From Clytia hemisphaerica (taxonomy: Eukaryota > Cnidaria > Hydrozoa > Leptothecata > Clytiidae), in assembly GCA_902728285.1 (NCBI GenBank), contig CACVBU010000865.1:4493015-4557014 (forward strand): a stretch of DNA of 64,000 nt. Reading direction: 5' to 3'. Shown here one piece after another: positions 24,001-33,300 of this stretch; position 1 is the stretch's first letter, and every line of letters begins with the position of its first letter. A program made the position numbers and the translations under genes. The notes beneath the pieces are model-generated. The model made no database searches and was not told where the DNA came from. It saw nothing but the letters and a program-made list of their open reading frames with translations.

Positions 24001-26149
24001 GGTATTGTGTTAATATAACAGTGCTGTTTATCCAACCTGGGGGAAATTCATAATATCCATGGTATTTTTTATATTCTATTTCAATGCGAACAGCATCTTT
24101 TTTATACTAGACACTAAGGCAAGTTTCAAATGATTCATTGGAATGCTAAATTTACTTGCGAAACTTTATGGTAGATCTCAAAGGACAAACCATTGAAAAA
24201 ACTTAATATTTTAAGGAAGTTGCGAGACTTTTCAATAGCAGAATATCATTTCTACTAAGGCTATCACATGGCGCTCAGTTGAACTTCATGCGCAAACCAG
24301 GCGACAGATCTCTAGCAACTTCAATGATCGAAATTGATTTTATAAGAAAAATTTCAATAAAAGCACTATTAATTTTGCTAGTTCAAAATCATGATAAAAA
24401 TCGATTGAAATGGAAAAGGCCATGGACTATCAACAAAGAAAACAAAAGCTGAAGATTTTAAGGAAATTGAGAGACATTTCAATAGCAGAATATCATTTCC
24501 ACTAAGGTCAGTTAGACTTCATGTGCAAACCATGTGACAGATCTCTAGCAACTTCAATAACTTTAAAATGATTTTGCTCAGTTTTTTTTTAGAAATTTAA
24601 GTCCTGAAACCTTCATTCTTAAAAAACAAAGATTTAAAATTTGAAACTTTCATTATTGAAAGAAGGTTTTGTGATTTCAAAAAAGGTTCATGGATATTAT
24701 GAATTTGGGAATAAGGAAGCTAAACTGTAAGTCTTGCTAAAGAGTCCCTGGACAGATCTGGGAAAGAAGTCACAGGTATAAGAATAATTAAGTCGAAAAT
24801 TAGGAACAGTGATGCTGCTATGAGTTGAAAAAAAGCTGAGTAATATTTTAAATCTACAAACAAGTTTTAACAAAGATTTCGGAGCATTTTATTTAAATGT
24901 AAAAAGATATACCTGGGAAAAACGCATCAATGTCTTGTTTGGTACAACCATAAGGAAGACCTCGTAGACGAACAATGTTTTCTGTGTTTCCTGGTTCATG
25001 ACCCATTTTATTTACAACCCATTCCATTTCAGTGTGTTTAGCTTCCTTGATTTCAATATATCGTTTCCCCATGTGTTCATTGTCATGGGCCAATGCACTA
25101 AAAAATAGATGCATGCAAACTGTATCTAGCTGAAAAAGCGGTGTAAGATGAGAGTTGAGAAAAAGGCAGAAATGGGAAGGTACACGGTTTTTTTTTTAAG
25201 AAACTAGTTTTACCAAGCAGCCTCAATGTTTCTTAAGAAATCGGCCTTTTGAGCCTTAAATGTTTCTTACATGTTTCTAAACTTTTTGACATAATCAGCC
25301 TCATGGAAGGCTGGATTGGAAGGTTCTTAAGAAAAACAGAATTAAAAAATGTTATTTTCTCATTCTCAGCCTCAGCATGTTTCTTAGATGTTTCTTAGTT
25401 TTTAGGCATTCTGAGCCTCATGTTTCTTAAAAGTATGTTTCTTAAAAAAAAAAAAACGTGTATTAGAAATTATCAGTAAACAATTAGTTATGCCATTGTT
25501 TTCATTATATTGTTTAGTAGCACTAAAAAAGTGAAGTCTAAAACAAAAATAATCAAAATCGAACGAGCAGCTGATTAAACTGAAACTATTCAACTAAGCA
25601 CAAAATTCTTACGCTTCGCGATCAGCCTCAGTGCCAACTTCAATGAAACATTCTCCTGATGGTCGTCCTTCTTTGTTGAAAGTGAAATGAACTCCATTTT
25701 CTCCATTCAAGATGTTCACATCTACATAAGAAAAAGATTAAGTCATCATCATTGGACAAAATCTCTTAATAATACACATTTTCCCAAAGTTTTAATCACC
25801 ACCACCCTAGATGTTTTCAGTGAATTTAAAATTCGACTTTTTTGTTATAATGTGGAATAGTAATTTTGTTGGGAGTGGTTCCCACATGATAGGAAAACAG
25901 AGTGCCCATAACATTTAGAATGAACTCTTTAGCCCCTTGATGACCCATTAATGTGATTTGGTATTGTTTTCAATGTGACAAGAAGTCTACCATAAGTATT
26001 TCAAGCCTCACTATTCAGGTTAAATTTCCCTGATTTGAAATATTATAAGTTAAAGTGAAAGCAGAAACTTTACCTGAAAAGAACTTGGTAACTTCGCTTG
26101 GTGTAGCAGACCATGGCAGGCCTCTTGCTTTGATGACATATGTACTCAT
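15100..26149 (-). CDS. HNRNPH: hnRNP H/F family RNA-binding protein, 10 exons
   Basis: A nuclear hnRNP H/F protein. The family binds G-tract RNA through quasi-RRMs and regulates alternative splicing and polyadenylation. Ten exons join in frame: 26074-26149, 25613-25721, 24913-25097, 23831-23969, 23295-23420, 22647-22786, 21829-21870, 20866-21063, 20325-20414 and 15100-15401 (468 aa; vertebrate relatives are about 450). qRRM1 spans about 3-80 and starts with [10 protein letters not shown]. qRRM2 spans about 104-182 ([10 protein letters not shown], then MGHRYIE). A Gly/Arg-rich linker covers 212-270 and qRRM3 about 274-352 ([10 protein letters not shown], then GHRYIELF). The C-terminal tail 370-468 is rich in Gly, Tyr, Asn and Gln, like the low-complexity GYR/GY domains of the family. 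Exon 4 begins at GGTTGCAG; the AG six bases further in would break the frame. The last intron holds a complete Harbinger transposon. Confidence 0.94.
16121..16210. repeat. inner inverted repeat and GATCGGTACGG motif cluster, left
   Basis: AGTGTCCACTCCGGAAAGTT is followed by repeats of a CGGATCGGTACGG-like word in both orientations, so the segment is partly self-complementary. The same sequence occurs inverted at 19340-19400. Such subterminal arrays are where transposon DNA-binding proteins usually bind; that role is inferred here. Confidence 0.8.
16320..17621 (+). CDS. Harbinger DDE transposase (HARBI1-like), 433 aa
   Basis: A single-exon, uninterrupted transposase of the PIF/Harbinger (DDE_Tnp_4) family. 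It cuts and reinserts the element at TWA-type targets. The N-terminal ~100 residues are basic with a helix-rich region. A helix-turn-helix-like segment around 103-135 ([10 protein letters not shown] ... [12 protein letters not shown]) precedes the catalytic core. The DDE residues are visible: D181 in GAIDGKHV, D271 in VGDEAFPL and E308 in RRVIENAFG; the D222/D225 region ([15 protein letters not shown]) matches the conserved block between them. The length (433 aa) is slightly above that of vertebrate HARBI1 (about 350). The first ATG is in a run of lysines shortly after the inner inverted repeat. No stop or frameshift is present, so it may be functional. It is convergent with the MADF-BESS gene 145 bp downstream. 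Confidence 0.95.
   Translation: MKKSKKLLLLALLLKKKRDHQKKLKQTLKIRQHRFWVRRIFAERSWKGEFQVLVQQLKSHDHELFYKQFRMSPERFDELLKLVGPFLLKSSKRRNVICPAERLCITLRFLCSGDSAVTISCSYRVGLSTVHKIVYETCRVIWKVLLDQGVIKAPKTSEEWIKIANGFDAMWNFPNCIGAIDGKHVVIQAPPRSGSSYFNYKKTHSIVLMAICSFDYRFTLVDIGDSGRESDGSVFAASNIGSALSSNVLDIPKDCQLPGSEKKFPHVIVGDEAFPLKHYLIKPYARNVLDDEKRIFNYRLSRARRVIENAFGIMASRFRIFHRPMMCRPHRVKDITKAAVALHNFLIDDNGYCFKNLIDSDNRPGDWRKEAGEFRGLLNITQLGSNNSSHDAKNVRDDFKDYFMSEKGALSWQSDRIHRNLDYFDKEYLSRPY
17766..18985 (-). CDS. Harbinger accessory MADF-BESS DNA-binding protein, 2 exons
   Basis: The second gene of the Harbinger element. Harbingers encode a Myb/SANT-like partner that carries the transposase to the nucleus and to the element's ends. 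Here the partner is of the MADF (Adf-1) subtype. The exons 18472-18985 and 17766-18307 join through a GTAAGT donor and a CAG acceptor (351 aa). Residues 1-130 are Gln/Asn-rich, then acidic. The MADF domain (about 132-205) starts [14 protein letters not shown] and ends [14 protein letters not shown], with the conserved aromatic pattern (W146, W165, W180 by my count). A basic KSGSRGKKK stretch may serve as an NLS. The C-terminal [13 protein letters not shown] ... [11 protein letters not shown] segment matches a BESS motif, a protein-interaction element. Some reading frame inside the intron is open, but splicing is needed to restore the MADF domain. Confidence 0.86.
19195..19400. repeat. inner inverted repeat and GATCCGTT motif cluster, right
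   Basis: Contains the words GATCCGTTTTGGATC, AACGGATC and ACCGTACCGATCCGTTGC in several orientations, ending with the complement of the left inner repeat (CCGGAGTGGACAC). An internal AAAAAGTTGAAAAAATCC hairpin lies at 19222-19253. It is probably the right-end binding region of the Harbinger. Confidence 0.75.
20030..20215. repeat. CCGCGAAATT-rich repeat in hnRNP H intron 9
   Basis: At least four copies of a CGCGAAATT word in both orientations occur here. The region 38430-38645 in RBM22 intron 6 has the same vocabulary (CGCGG, GCGAAAATTTC), so both are probably members of one miniature family. Confidence 0.45.
21925..22540. mobile_element. decayed GGACCTACC element interrupted by a C-rich insert
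   Basis: It starts TTGGACCTACCCAATGA, like the element at 27592. The far part (22464-22530, TCTGTCACATTTTGGAGTATTG) matches the interior of that element. Between them sits a separate C-rich inverted repeat (22075-22372) with runs of GATCCCCCC. It lies in hnRNP H intron 6. Confidence 0.5.
22075..22372. repeat. poly-C-rich miniature element
   Basis: It opens GTGTGGAAAGGGGTCTGATC and contains many CCCCCC runs separated by short AT stretches. It closely resembles 59317-59700, which opens GTGTGCAGAGGGGTCTGAAC. Non-coding. Confidence 0.6.
22988..23205. mobile_element. TA-flanked MITE with AAGCATA oligomeric interior
   Basis: The ends CACTCTTTCTCTGTAAGCAT and GAGAGTG are complementary and flanked by TA. 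The interior repeats the word AAGCATA about eight times in direct orientation. It lies in hnRNP H intron 5. Confidence 0.6.
24207..24585. repeat. direct duplication of about 135 bp in hnRNP H intron 3
   Basis: The sequence starting ATTTTAAGGAAGTTGCGAGAC at 24207 recurs at about 24454. Both copies contain TTTCAATAGCAGAATATCAT and end with GACAGATCTCTAGCAACTTC. There are several mismatches, so the duplication is not very recent. Confidence 0.7.
25183..25460. mobile_element. TA-flanked MITE with GTTTCTTAAGAA interior
   Basis: The ends CACGGTTTTTTTTTTAAGAA and the complementary AAAAAACGTG are flanked by TA. The interior is built from repeats of ATGTTTCTTA alternating with GAGCCT-type words. It lies in hnRNP H intron 2. 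Confidence 0.65.
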
Positions 26150-26729
26150 TCTTAATCTGAGGTTGAGAGTGAATGATTTTAAGTTAAGTAAAATCAGCAC
26201 AGGTCAACTTAACCCAGGGCCATAAATTACACTTTTTGCTTAGTAGCCCATCTCTTAGGCTACGTCATATCTTCCTTCGTTTTGAGCGTAAAACTCATAC
26301 TCTCCGGGATATGAGCACTGCTCTTGTTTTGAATATTGAAATTCTTTGGATAAATCGCATGCGCACTGAGGTTTTAATGATACAATAGATAGTTTCGAAA
26401 CCTAAGCCAATCAGCTGTGTATTATTAAACTTTCTTTTATTTGAAATCTCTATTGATAAACATCTTTTGTGAAAGTTGTCTATTATGTTTACACCTATTA
26501 ATAAGCAATTCCCGGTGGGGGCTACTAGTGGCCACCTATAGCAGTGCCTATAGACCAGAGGAATGTAAAGAGAATGGGCGTGGCCTCTGTCGCCATTCTG
26601 AAATTTTTTAAAGTTAAAAAATGTTCCCACTTTCACGGTCTATAATGGCCCTCACTTTTACAAATATTTTTTTGAAGAATTAGGTGCTATTACCCTTCTT
26701 CCCCTTTCCATATCTGAAAAGAAATTCAT

Positions 26730-27311
26730 GGGCCCTACAGGGGGGGGGGGTCATGCAGTTATTATATAAACACTATGACAATTACTACCGTGGTGGTATA
26801 TAAACCAAAATTTGGGAAAACAGTTACTCCACCAGTGGACTAACTGCAACATGGGTGGTGACTAAGCCCAAAATTGTCGATTTTGGTAGGATATGGTGTA
26901 CTAAGTGAGCACATTTTTCAATTTTTCACTTAAAATTTTAGGTTTTTAAAAATTCCGGGAGCAAAAAAATTCAAAATATTTTTTTCGAAAGTCAAAAAAA
27001 AATCACAAAATTTTTTCTTCAATCAAGGCATGAAAGACATTTTAACAAACTTGGAAAATGATTGAGATATTTAACTCTTGAACGGTCGTTAATAAGACGT
27101 ACCCAGTAAAATGGTATCAAAAATGAGGAATTCAGTGAAAAAATCGTCAAATTTGGCATTTTTGGGGGTGGTATACACCAATTTTGAGGGTAAAATCAGT
27201 TAGTACACTATGGAATAACTGCAAGGGTGGTGGTGTCTGTAGAAAATGTCCAAAATTGCAGTTACTCCACATAGTGTCAAGGAGTAACTGCAAGACCCCC
27301 CCCCTGGGCCC
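26730..27311. mobile_element. GGGCCC-ended inverted-repeat element, 582 bp
   Basis: The left end GGGCCCTACAGGGGGGGGGG followed by TGCAGTTA pairs with the right end TAACTGCAAGACCCCCCCCC followed by TGGGCCC. The interior repeats GTAACTGCAA-type words associated with GGTGGT. There is no open frame of note and no clear target duplication. It lies between the hnRNP H and RBM22 starts, which face away from each other. Confidence 0.7.
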
Positions 27312-27591
27312 TAGTCTCTTTGAGTCAGAATAAGCCCTAGAAGTGAGTCTAGTTTACTAAGATTTTATGCCTGAAAAATCCTTAGCAATGGGTTATTTAC
27401 TCATAGCAATGGCTCTTTAAAAGCTTAGATAAAAGTGCTGCGATGTTTCTTCTGATTTTTTCTCTCTCCCCTTGATTTTTGAGAACAATATTGCCCCCCT
27501 TTCCAATTTTTTGAAAAAGACTCCACTATGACACTCTCTGCTTTTGAAACTTCAATTGACATTTTTATAACCAACAAGCAACATGCAGAAT

Positions 27592-28295
27592 GGACCTACC
27601 TAATGATTAACATCAGATAAAAATAAGAAAAAAGTGACAATAATTGTACCAAAATTCAGAATGGAAAAATAAAGCTTGTGTGTTGAATAATGTAAAATGG
27701 TAAAAAGGAATTTCCCCAAATACGAAAATCACTTAAACCATTCAGGCCCAAAAAACCCTATTTGTAAGCAGTTTTTGGCCCAAATTTGCCCAAAAAAATT
27801 TTCCTTAAAAATCTGGCTCAGTCACATTTTGGGCATTGCCATTTTGCATTATTGTGCAAAAAATCAGAAAAAAATTATGAGTCAACATAGAGAAAAGCTA
27901 TATTTTCTTATTTGGTTAAAGGGAATTTCCCCAAAATATGAAAATCCGTTTTTTAAGGTGAATAAGAATTTTCTGGAAAAAACCACTTCAGCCATTCTTT
28001 AGAGAATCTTGCCTTCCATCTTTGTACAAAAAATCAGAAAAAAGTAATGACAGGATTTTGCACAAAGTCCAAAAAACCTAATTTTTAGGCAGTTTTTGGC
28101 CCAAATTTGCCCATATATATTTTTTTTCCAAAATCGGGCTCCGTCATACTTTGGGCATTGCCATTTTGCATCTTTGTGCCAAAAATCAGAAAAAACTAAT
28201 GAGCCAATCTCGAGAAAAGCTGGTAACAAACAGACGGACGAACGAACGAACGGACACAGGTTAATTTATAGGACCTCCACCGGGAGGTAGGTCCA
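27592..28295. mobile_element. GGACCTACC-ended element with tandem interior
   Basis: It begins ATGGACCTACCT and ends AGGTAGGTCC, preceded by a run of GGACGAACGAACGAACGGA. The interior holds two related copies of a module containing GGCCCAAATTTGCCC and TTTTGGGCATTGCCATTTTG. The flanking palindrome GGACCTCCACCGGGAGGT lies just inside the right end. The superfamily is uncertain. Confidence 0.55.
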
Positions 28296-28451
28296 AAAAT
28301 TGATTCATCAGTGACCCCTTACACCTTAATTAAAAAAGCTCCCAACCCTATTGGTGCCCTAAAAGGGCAAAAAAACAAACATAGAAAGTTTTCCAAATCC
28401 CATATTTTTCAATAATTAAACCAAAAAAAGCTAACTTTTCCACGTTAGATT

Positions 28452-29030
28452 AGAAAAAGCCCTAAGCCTTAGGATCACAGATTGAAACAAATATACGAGG
28501 CGAGTCTTTACAGCCACCCATTGTGCAAGTAGCAAGACACCAAGCAAGAGGCTACGAGTGCCAAAAAGAAAGGTCACTTGAAATGCTCATTGGTGCCTAT
28601 CTCATTGGTGGAAATTTGATAACAGTCCTCAAAGAAGCGCTGGGAAGCAATCAGTAGAGAAGAGACCAATTCCGTTTATGTTGCAGATTTTGATATATAA
28701 ACTTCTCATAGGGATTACTTGTCAAGAATCACGATGTGTCAACTTGACAGCATTGTATTGTACGGAAATATTTTAGATTTTCTTTTGACAAATAATACAG
28801 ACATGATTTTTAACTACCAAATCGAACGTTCAATTAGTACCGTCTGGTTTTATCTTCCCAGCACTCCTTTGCAGCTGTTTATCAAATTTCCACCAATGAG
28901 GTTGCCACATTTCAAACAGCCCTTCTTTTTGGCACACGTGTCCTTTCAGTGCCTTGCGCGACTGGCGGCTGTAAAATCCCACCCTTCATATATTTGTTTC
29001 AATCTGTGATCCGTGGCTTAGGTTTTTTCT
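28452..29030. mobile_element. long-arm foldback MITE, 0.58 kb
   Basis: Arms of about 190 bp at each end are inverted copies. They share GGATCACAGATTGAAACAAA, TGCCAAAAAGAA and TTGGTGGAAATTTGATAA. A spacer of about 190 bp separates them. Arms differ at many positions, so the insertion is old. Non-coding. Confidence 0.8.
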
Positions 29031-29041
29031 CATCATCAATT

Positions 29042-29225
29042 TACCGAGGAAGCAGGAATTTGATGCGAGAATTAGATTGTCAACAAAGTGTCGTAAAAAA
29101 TCATTGAATAAAAGAAGAACTTAAAATCTTAAATATTTTAATTTTGAAGAATAGGTGCAAAAAAGTGAAACATAGAAAGTTTCATTTTTCATTGCTTTAA
29201 TTGAAATGGGGGATTCGGAAAATTT
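29042..29225 (+). repeat. dispersed repeat, copy 1
   Basis: About 180 bp beginning GGAATTTGATGCGAGAATTA and containing GTGCAAAAAAGTGAAACAT. A direct copy lies at 56978-57150 near the other end of the window. Nothing else gene-like was seen in 29226-30300 apart from the C/G-rich stretch at 29400-29760. Confidence 0.75.
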
Positions 29226-30300
29226 TCTATGTTCTGTTTTTTGCACAAACCCCTGTAACTATGGGCGAGCACCCCATTGCTAAGATGTTGGCTTGAAATC
29301 AAAAATGAAACCACTCAAAACAAAACTAGAATCAGCCTGTACTTCAAAATCTCGTAATCTTAATGTACGAGTTTATATGGGGCTACACCTAAAATTTGCC
29401 ATATAAGAGGTGGGAGCTGCTTGTTTTTCCCAACAGGAGGGGGGAGCTCTAATATCTTAAGGGGGGACCTGCATTTGTTTATGTAACTCCTCTGGGGGCT
29501 AAATAACACTTCCAAAATATTTTTCTTTACTGTTGGTTTTTAATTTCTCTAAACCTTTATGTTTTCATGCAAAGTGTGATCTGATCCTTAAAATGCAAAA
29601 ATGAAGACATTCTATTGCATTCTCATCTCTAAAAGTGCACACACATGTAAATAGAGCTTTGTGAATGCCATAAAATTTTTCCCCTATACTGGGACCTAAA
29701 ATTTTATCAGGCTGGGGGGACCTTGTTCTCAGGGGGGACCTAAATTTGGCCGGGGGACCTAGAACCCCAGTCGGAGCCATGGTTTAAGTCTATAGACTAT
29801 GGTCTCCGTCAAAGCGATGCCACATCCAACAATTGGAGCTGCTGCAAAAATCATTTTTGAACGGGATTTCCTTGTTGAATCACTTGAACTATTGGGAAAA
29901 ATTGAGTCAACTGAAAATCTACAGTCTTGAACTGGCATCCTGTGCAAGTATTACTGATAAACTGCACTAACACTAAATTGATTTGAAAGAAGAAAATTGA
30001 AAATCTATAAAAGTTCTGAACGTTTATACCTGTTGAAATACTGTTGTTAGGATGAAGATTGAACTGCCTTAATGTGTCTGTTGTTCGACTTTTCAAGTTG
30101 GACGGGACGAAATCGATCTTTGAAGCTTCGACTTGATTCTGTTCACCCGCGTGAGTCGCGGCATTGAAAGAAGATATTGAACCGGGTTGGCACTTATGCT
30201 GTCAAGTAAAATTGGACTCTTTTAATTGGAGAGTTGAACTTTTAGTACGACATACAGTACGGGTTTTGCTGAACCAGCGAAAAGAAAGCTTAAGAAAAAA

Positions 30301-33300
30301 ATGGCGGTATCGAAAGGAGCAAATACGTACAATCGTCAAAATTGGGAAGAAGCGGTAAGATATTATACATTCATTTAACATTTGTATGATGATTAGTATG
30401 CTCAATATGGTCTTTAAGATGGGACCCTTTCGATAGGAACCTCATCCTAATCCAGGTTTTTTTTTTAGTCCGATCTCAGAACAGTTTGCAGATACTTTTT
30501 TTCCAAAAACTCCATGCCATCCAGTTACATCAATATGCCTTCTTACCTGTCTTTAAAAATATAAATAAAAGTAATCACGGAAAAGGACGCGAAAAAAAAA
30601 GACATAAGTGTGAGAACAGAGTAATCAAACTCGTTAGAAAAAGTACCATTAGAAGTCATAAAAAATCAACCTGAATAAATGCAATTGAAATCTCAGAGAA
30701 CTTCATAATTCCCCAAACAACATTACATTACTATGTCAAACTCCCATTACATAAATTTTACAATTACGTCAGAGTAGACTACGCTCGCCACCGAAGAGGT
30801 TTATTTGGAAAGGGTAATTACATTTTATTGTTCGCTTCTTTTTTAAAAATTGGCCGGGTTGGAAAAGTATGAATTTCTTTGAACATATTTTACCTACCCC
30901 AAATATTTAGGAGGCTGAGTTTTAAACAAATGGTCAAGTTGAAACGAACGATAAATGTATCAAGGTCTGTTTTATTTACCCCCTGGTAACTTAACAAAAG
31001 AGACTTAACTCGATGTTACAATCCAATTATTGAAAGTTTGTCTCGGCCTTTTTATAATGAGCGAGACATACGTTCTCTGATTACGCAATTTTCATTTTGA
31101 CATTTTTGAGGCATTTTGATGTAACTGCCATCGAACGATTAAAGTTCGATTAAAAAAATTAAACGAACCTAATCGAACACTCACAATTTATAGCAATAGG
31201 AGGAGTTTGATTAGTTCGGTCAGTAAAAAGTTAGATTAGTTTGATGATATTAAATCCGCATATCATATCTTCCCCCTCACTTGCAAAAACTTTTATTGTG
31301 GCACGCGATCGCCTTTTCAACAGTTCCCAGACTTAAGGTTTGTTGTACCCCGAATTCGTCCATCCAGAATGAAGTCCGTAACCCCTCTGTTGTGATTTCA
31401 CCCGCGGCCGCAGAATACTACGCCCCAACAAACTGCCTCTGGCGTTTAAAGGATCAGATACAGGAAAAGTGTGTATTTCCGTTATCGGAAAGTAATTTCC
31501 CGATTTACATTTAAGGTGTACTCTAAGGTAATTCTATTCACAACAACATAAAACAGGAAAGTAGAAAACATTTGTGACAGAAGATTTTCTTTTTCAAAAC
31601 ACAAGTGACATACGTAAATCTTTGAATACAAGAATTTGGTCGAATTTGGCATTGGGAAGAAGCTAAAATACGGTGGCGGAGCGGCACGAACTTGTCAAAC
31701 AAAATTGGGTTACTGATGGAACCGCAACCCAGGCCAAAAAAAAAGTTTTGTTTCCGGAAATGCGGGTGACGAAAAAAAATCTCACCCAGGCGGCCGGAAA
31801 ATTTTTTTTTTTTCAATTTTCCTAGAAAAACTCTAATTGACGTGTACGAAAAAATAATCCAGGTTCGATGTCTCTTTACTTGAAAAAACGAAATTTTAAG
31901 AAGAAGCTGTACTCTAAGGTAATTCTATTCACAACAACATAAAACAGGAAAGTAGAAAACATTTGTGACAGAAGATTTTCTTTTTCAAAACACAAGTGAC
32001 ATACGTAAATCTTTGAATACAATCGTTAAATGGATCGTAAAATCATAAAATGGGAAATAAACTCTTTATAAATCTTTGAATACAATCGTTAAATGGATCG
32101 TAAAATCGTAAAATGGAAAATAAACTCTTTATGTATCTTTTTTATTGCGACGAGCTCGCTGTTTGTTTGCTTTTGCGGCCTGGTGAGATATATTTTTTTC
32201 CAAAAAAAAGTTCACCCGGCCGATTTCCGGAAACAAGACTACTTTTTTTTTTGGCCCCATTGATCAAACTTAATCGAACACTCACAATTTTGTTAAAAAT
32301 CTTAGAGTTTGATTAATTTTTTTAATCGTTCGATGGAGTTCGATTAGTTTGATTGTTCGATTGGTTTGACAAGTTCGATTGATCGTGTCTGGTTTTTTTC
32401 AGGCAGGCAGGCCTAAAATCATCTTGGGCTCATAAGCAACTGGGTGACTATTATAATCTTAAAACAGAAGAATAGAACTTTTGCTAATCAGGATGTTGTG
32501 TTGAATAATTAAAAACCCCAGCATTAAAACAGTGGCTCCTTTGAATTAAAGGCAAACACGTAAAACTTCTATGAGATTGAAATTTATTGGGCCATTCCAG
32601 AATTTGTCTGTAATAAGAGGGCGAACGGCACAGGATTTCCGAGGACAAAAGCTTTTACCAAAATTCAAAATTTCCAAGGCAATTGAATTTTTAACAAAAA
32701 CGGCAAAAAAGAGTGGAATATCTGACACATTTTGTGAAAGAACATGGATTTCCATCGGAATTTACGAACACCACTGGAAGAAAAAAACTATTTCAGAGGC
32801 TAGAAAAAAATAGAAAATGTAAGTCGTCTGACAGGGCTAACAAAAGTTTTCTGGAATGGCCCATTCATTTGGAGTGGTTTTTGACAGAATTTGAAATAGC
32901 AGCTTTATTCACTAAACAGTTGGTTATTTAAGATAAAAACAGCAATTATTGCTCTTTTTGGGAAATATTGCTGACAACACCAGTTTTTTAGACAATGAAA
33001 TGCTGAATCAGCAGAAAAGTAAAAAAAGTAAGTAAATGAAAATTACCGTTTTCGGCAATTATTGCCGTTTTTGGAAAGAAAGGTTGATTTTATTATTGAA
33101 CACGTGGTATTTTATTTGACACCCTCGTTTAGTTTTGTTTTCAACTGGTTTTTGTTGGAAATGGAGATAACAAAATCAAGTCATATGTAAACAAACTTAC
33201 AACGGGGATTCGGTTTTCTCCTTCTAGCTGTGTTTCGGCATCAATGCAGGATCTTTTTACATATCATTTCAGAACTTTTTATGTTATTGAGCAATGAAAA

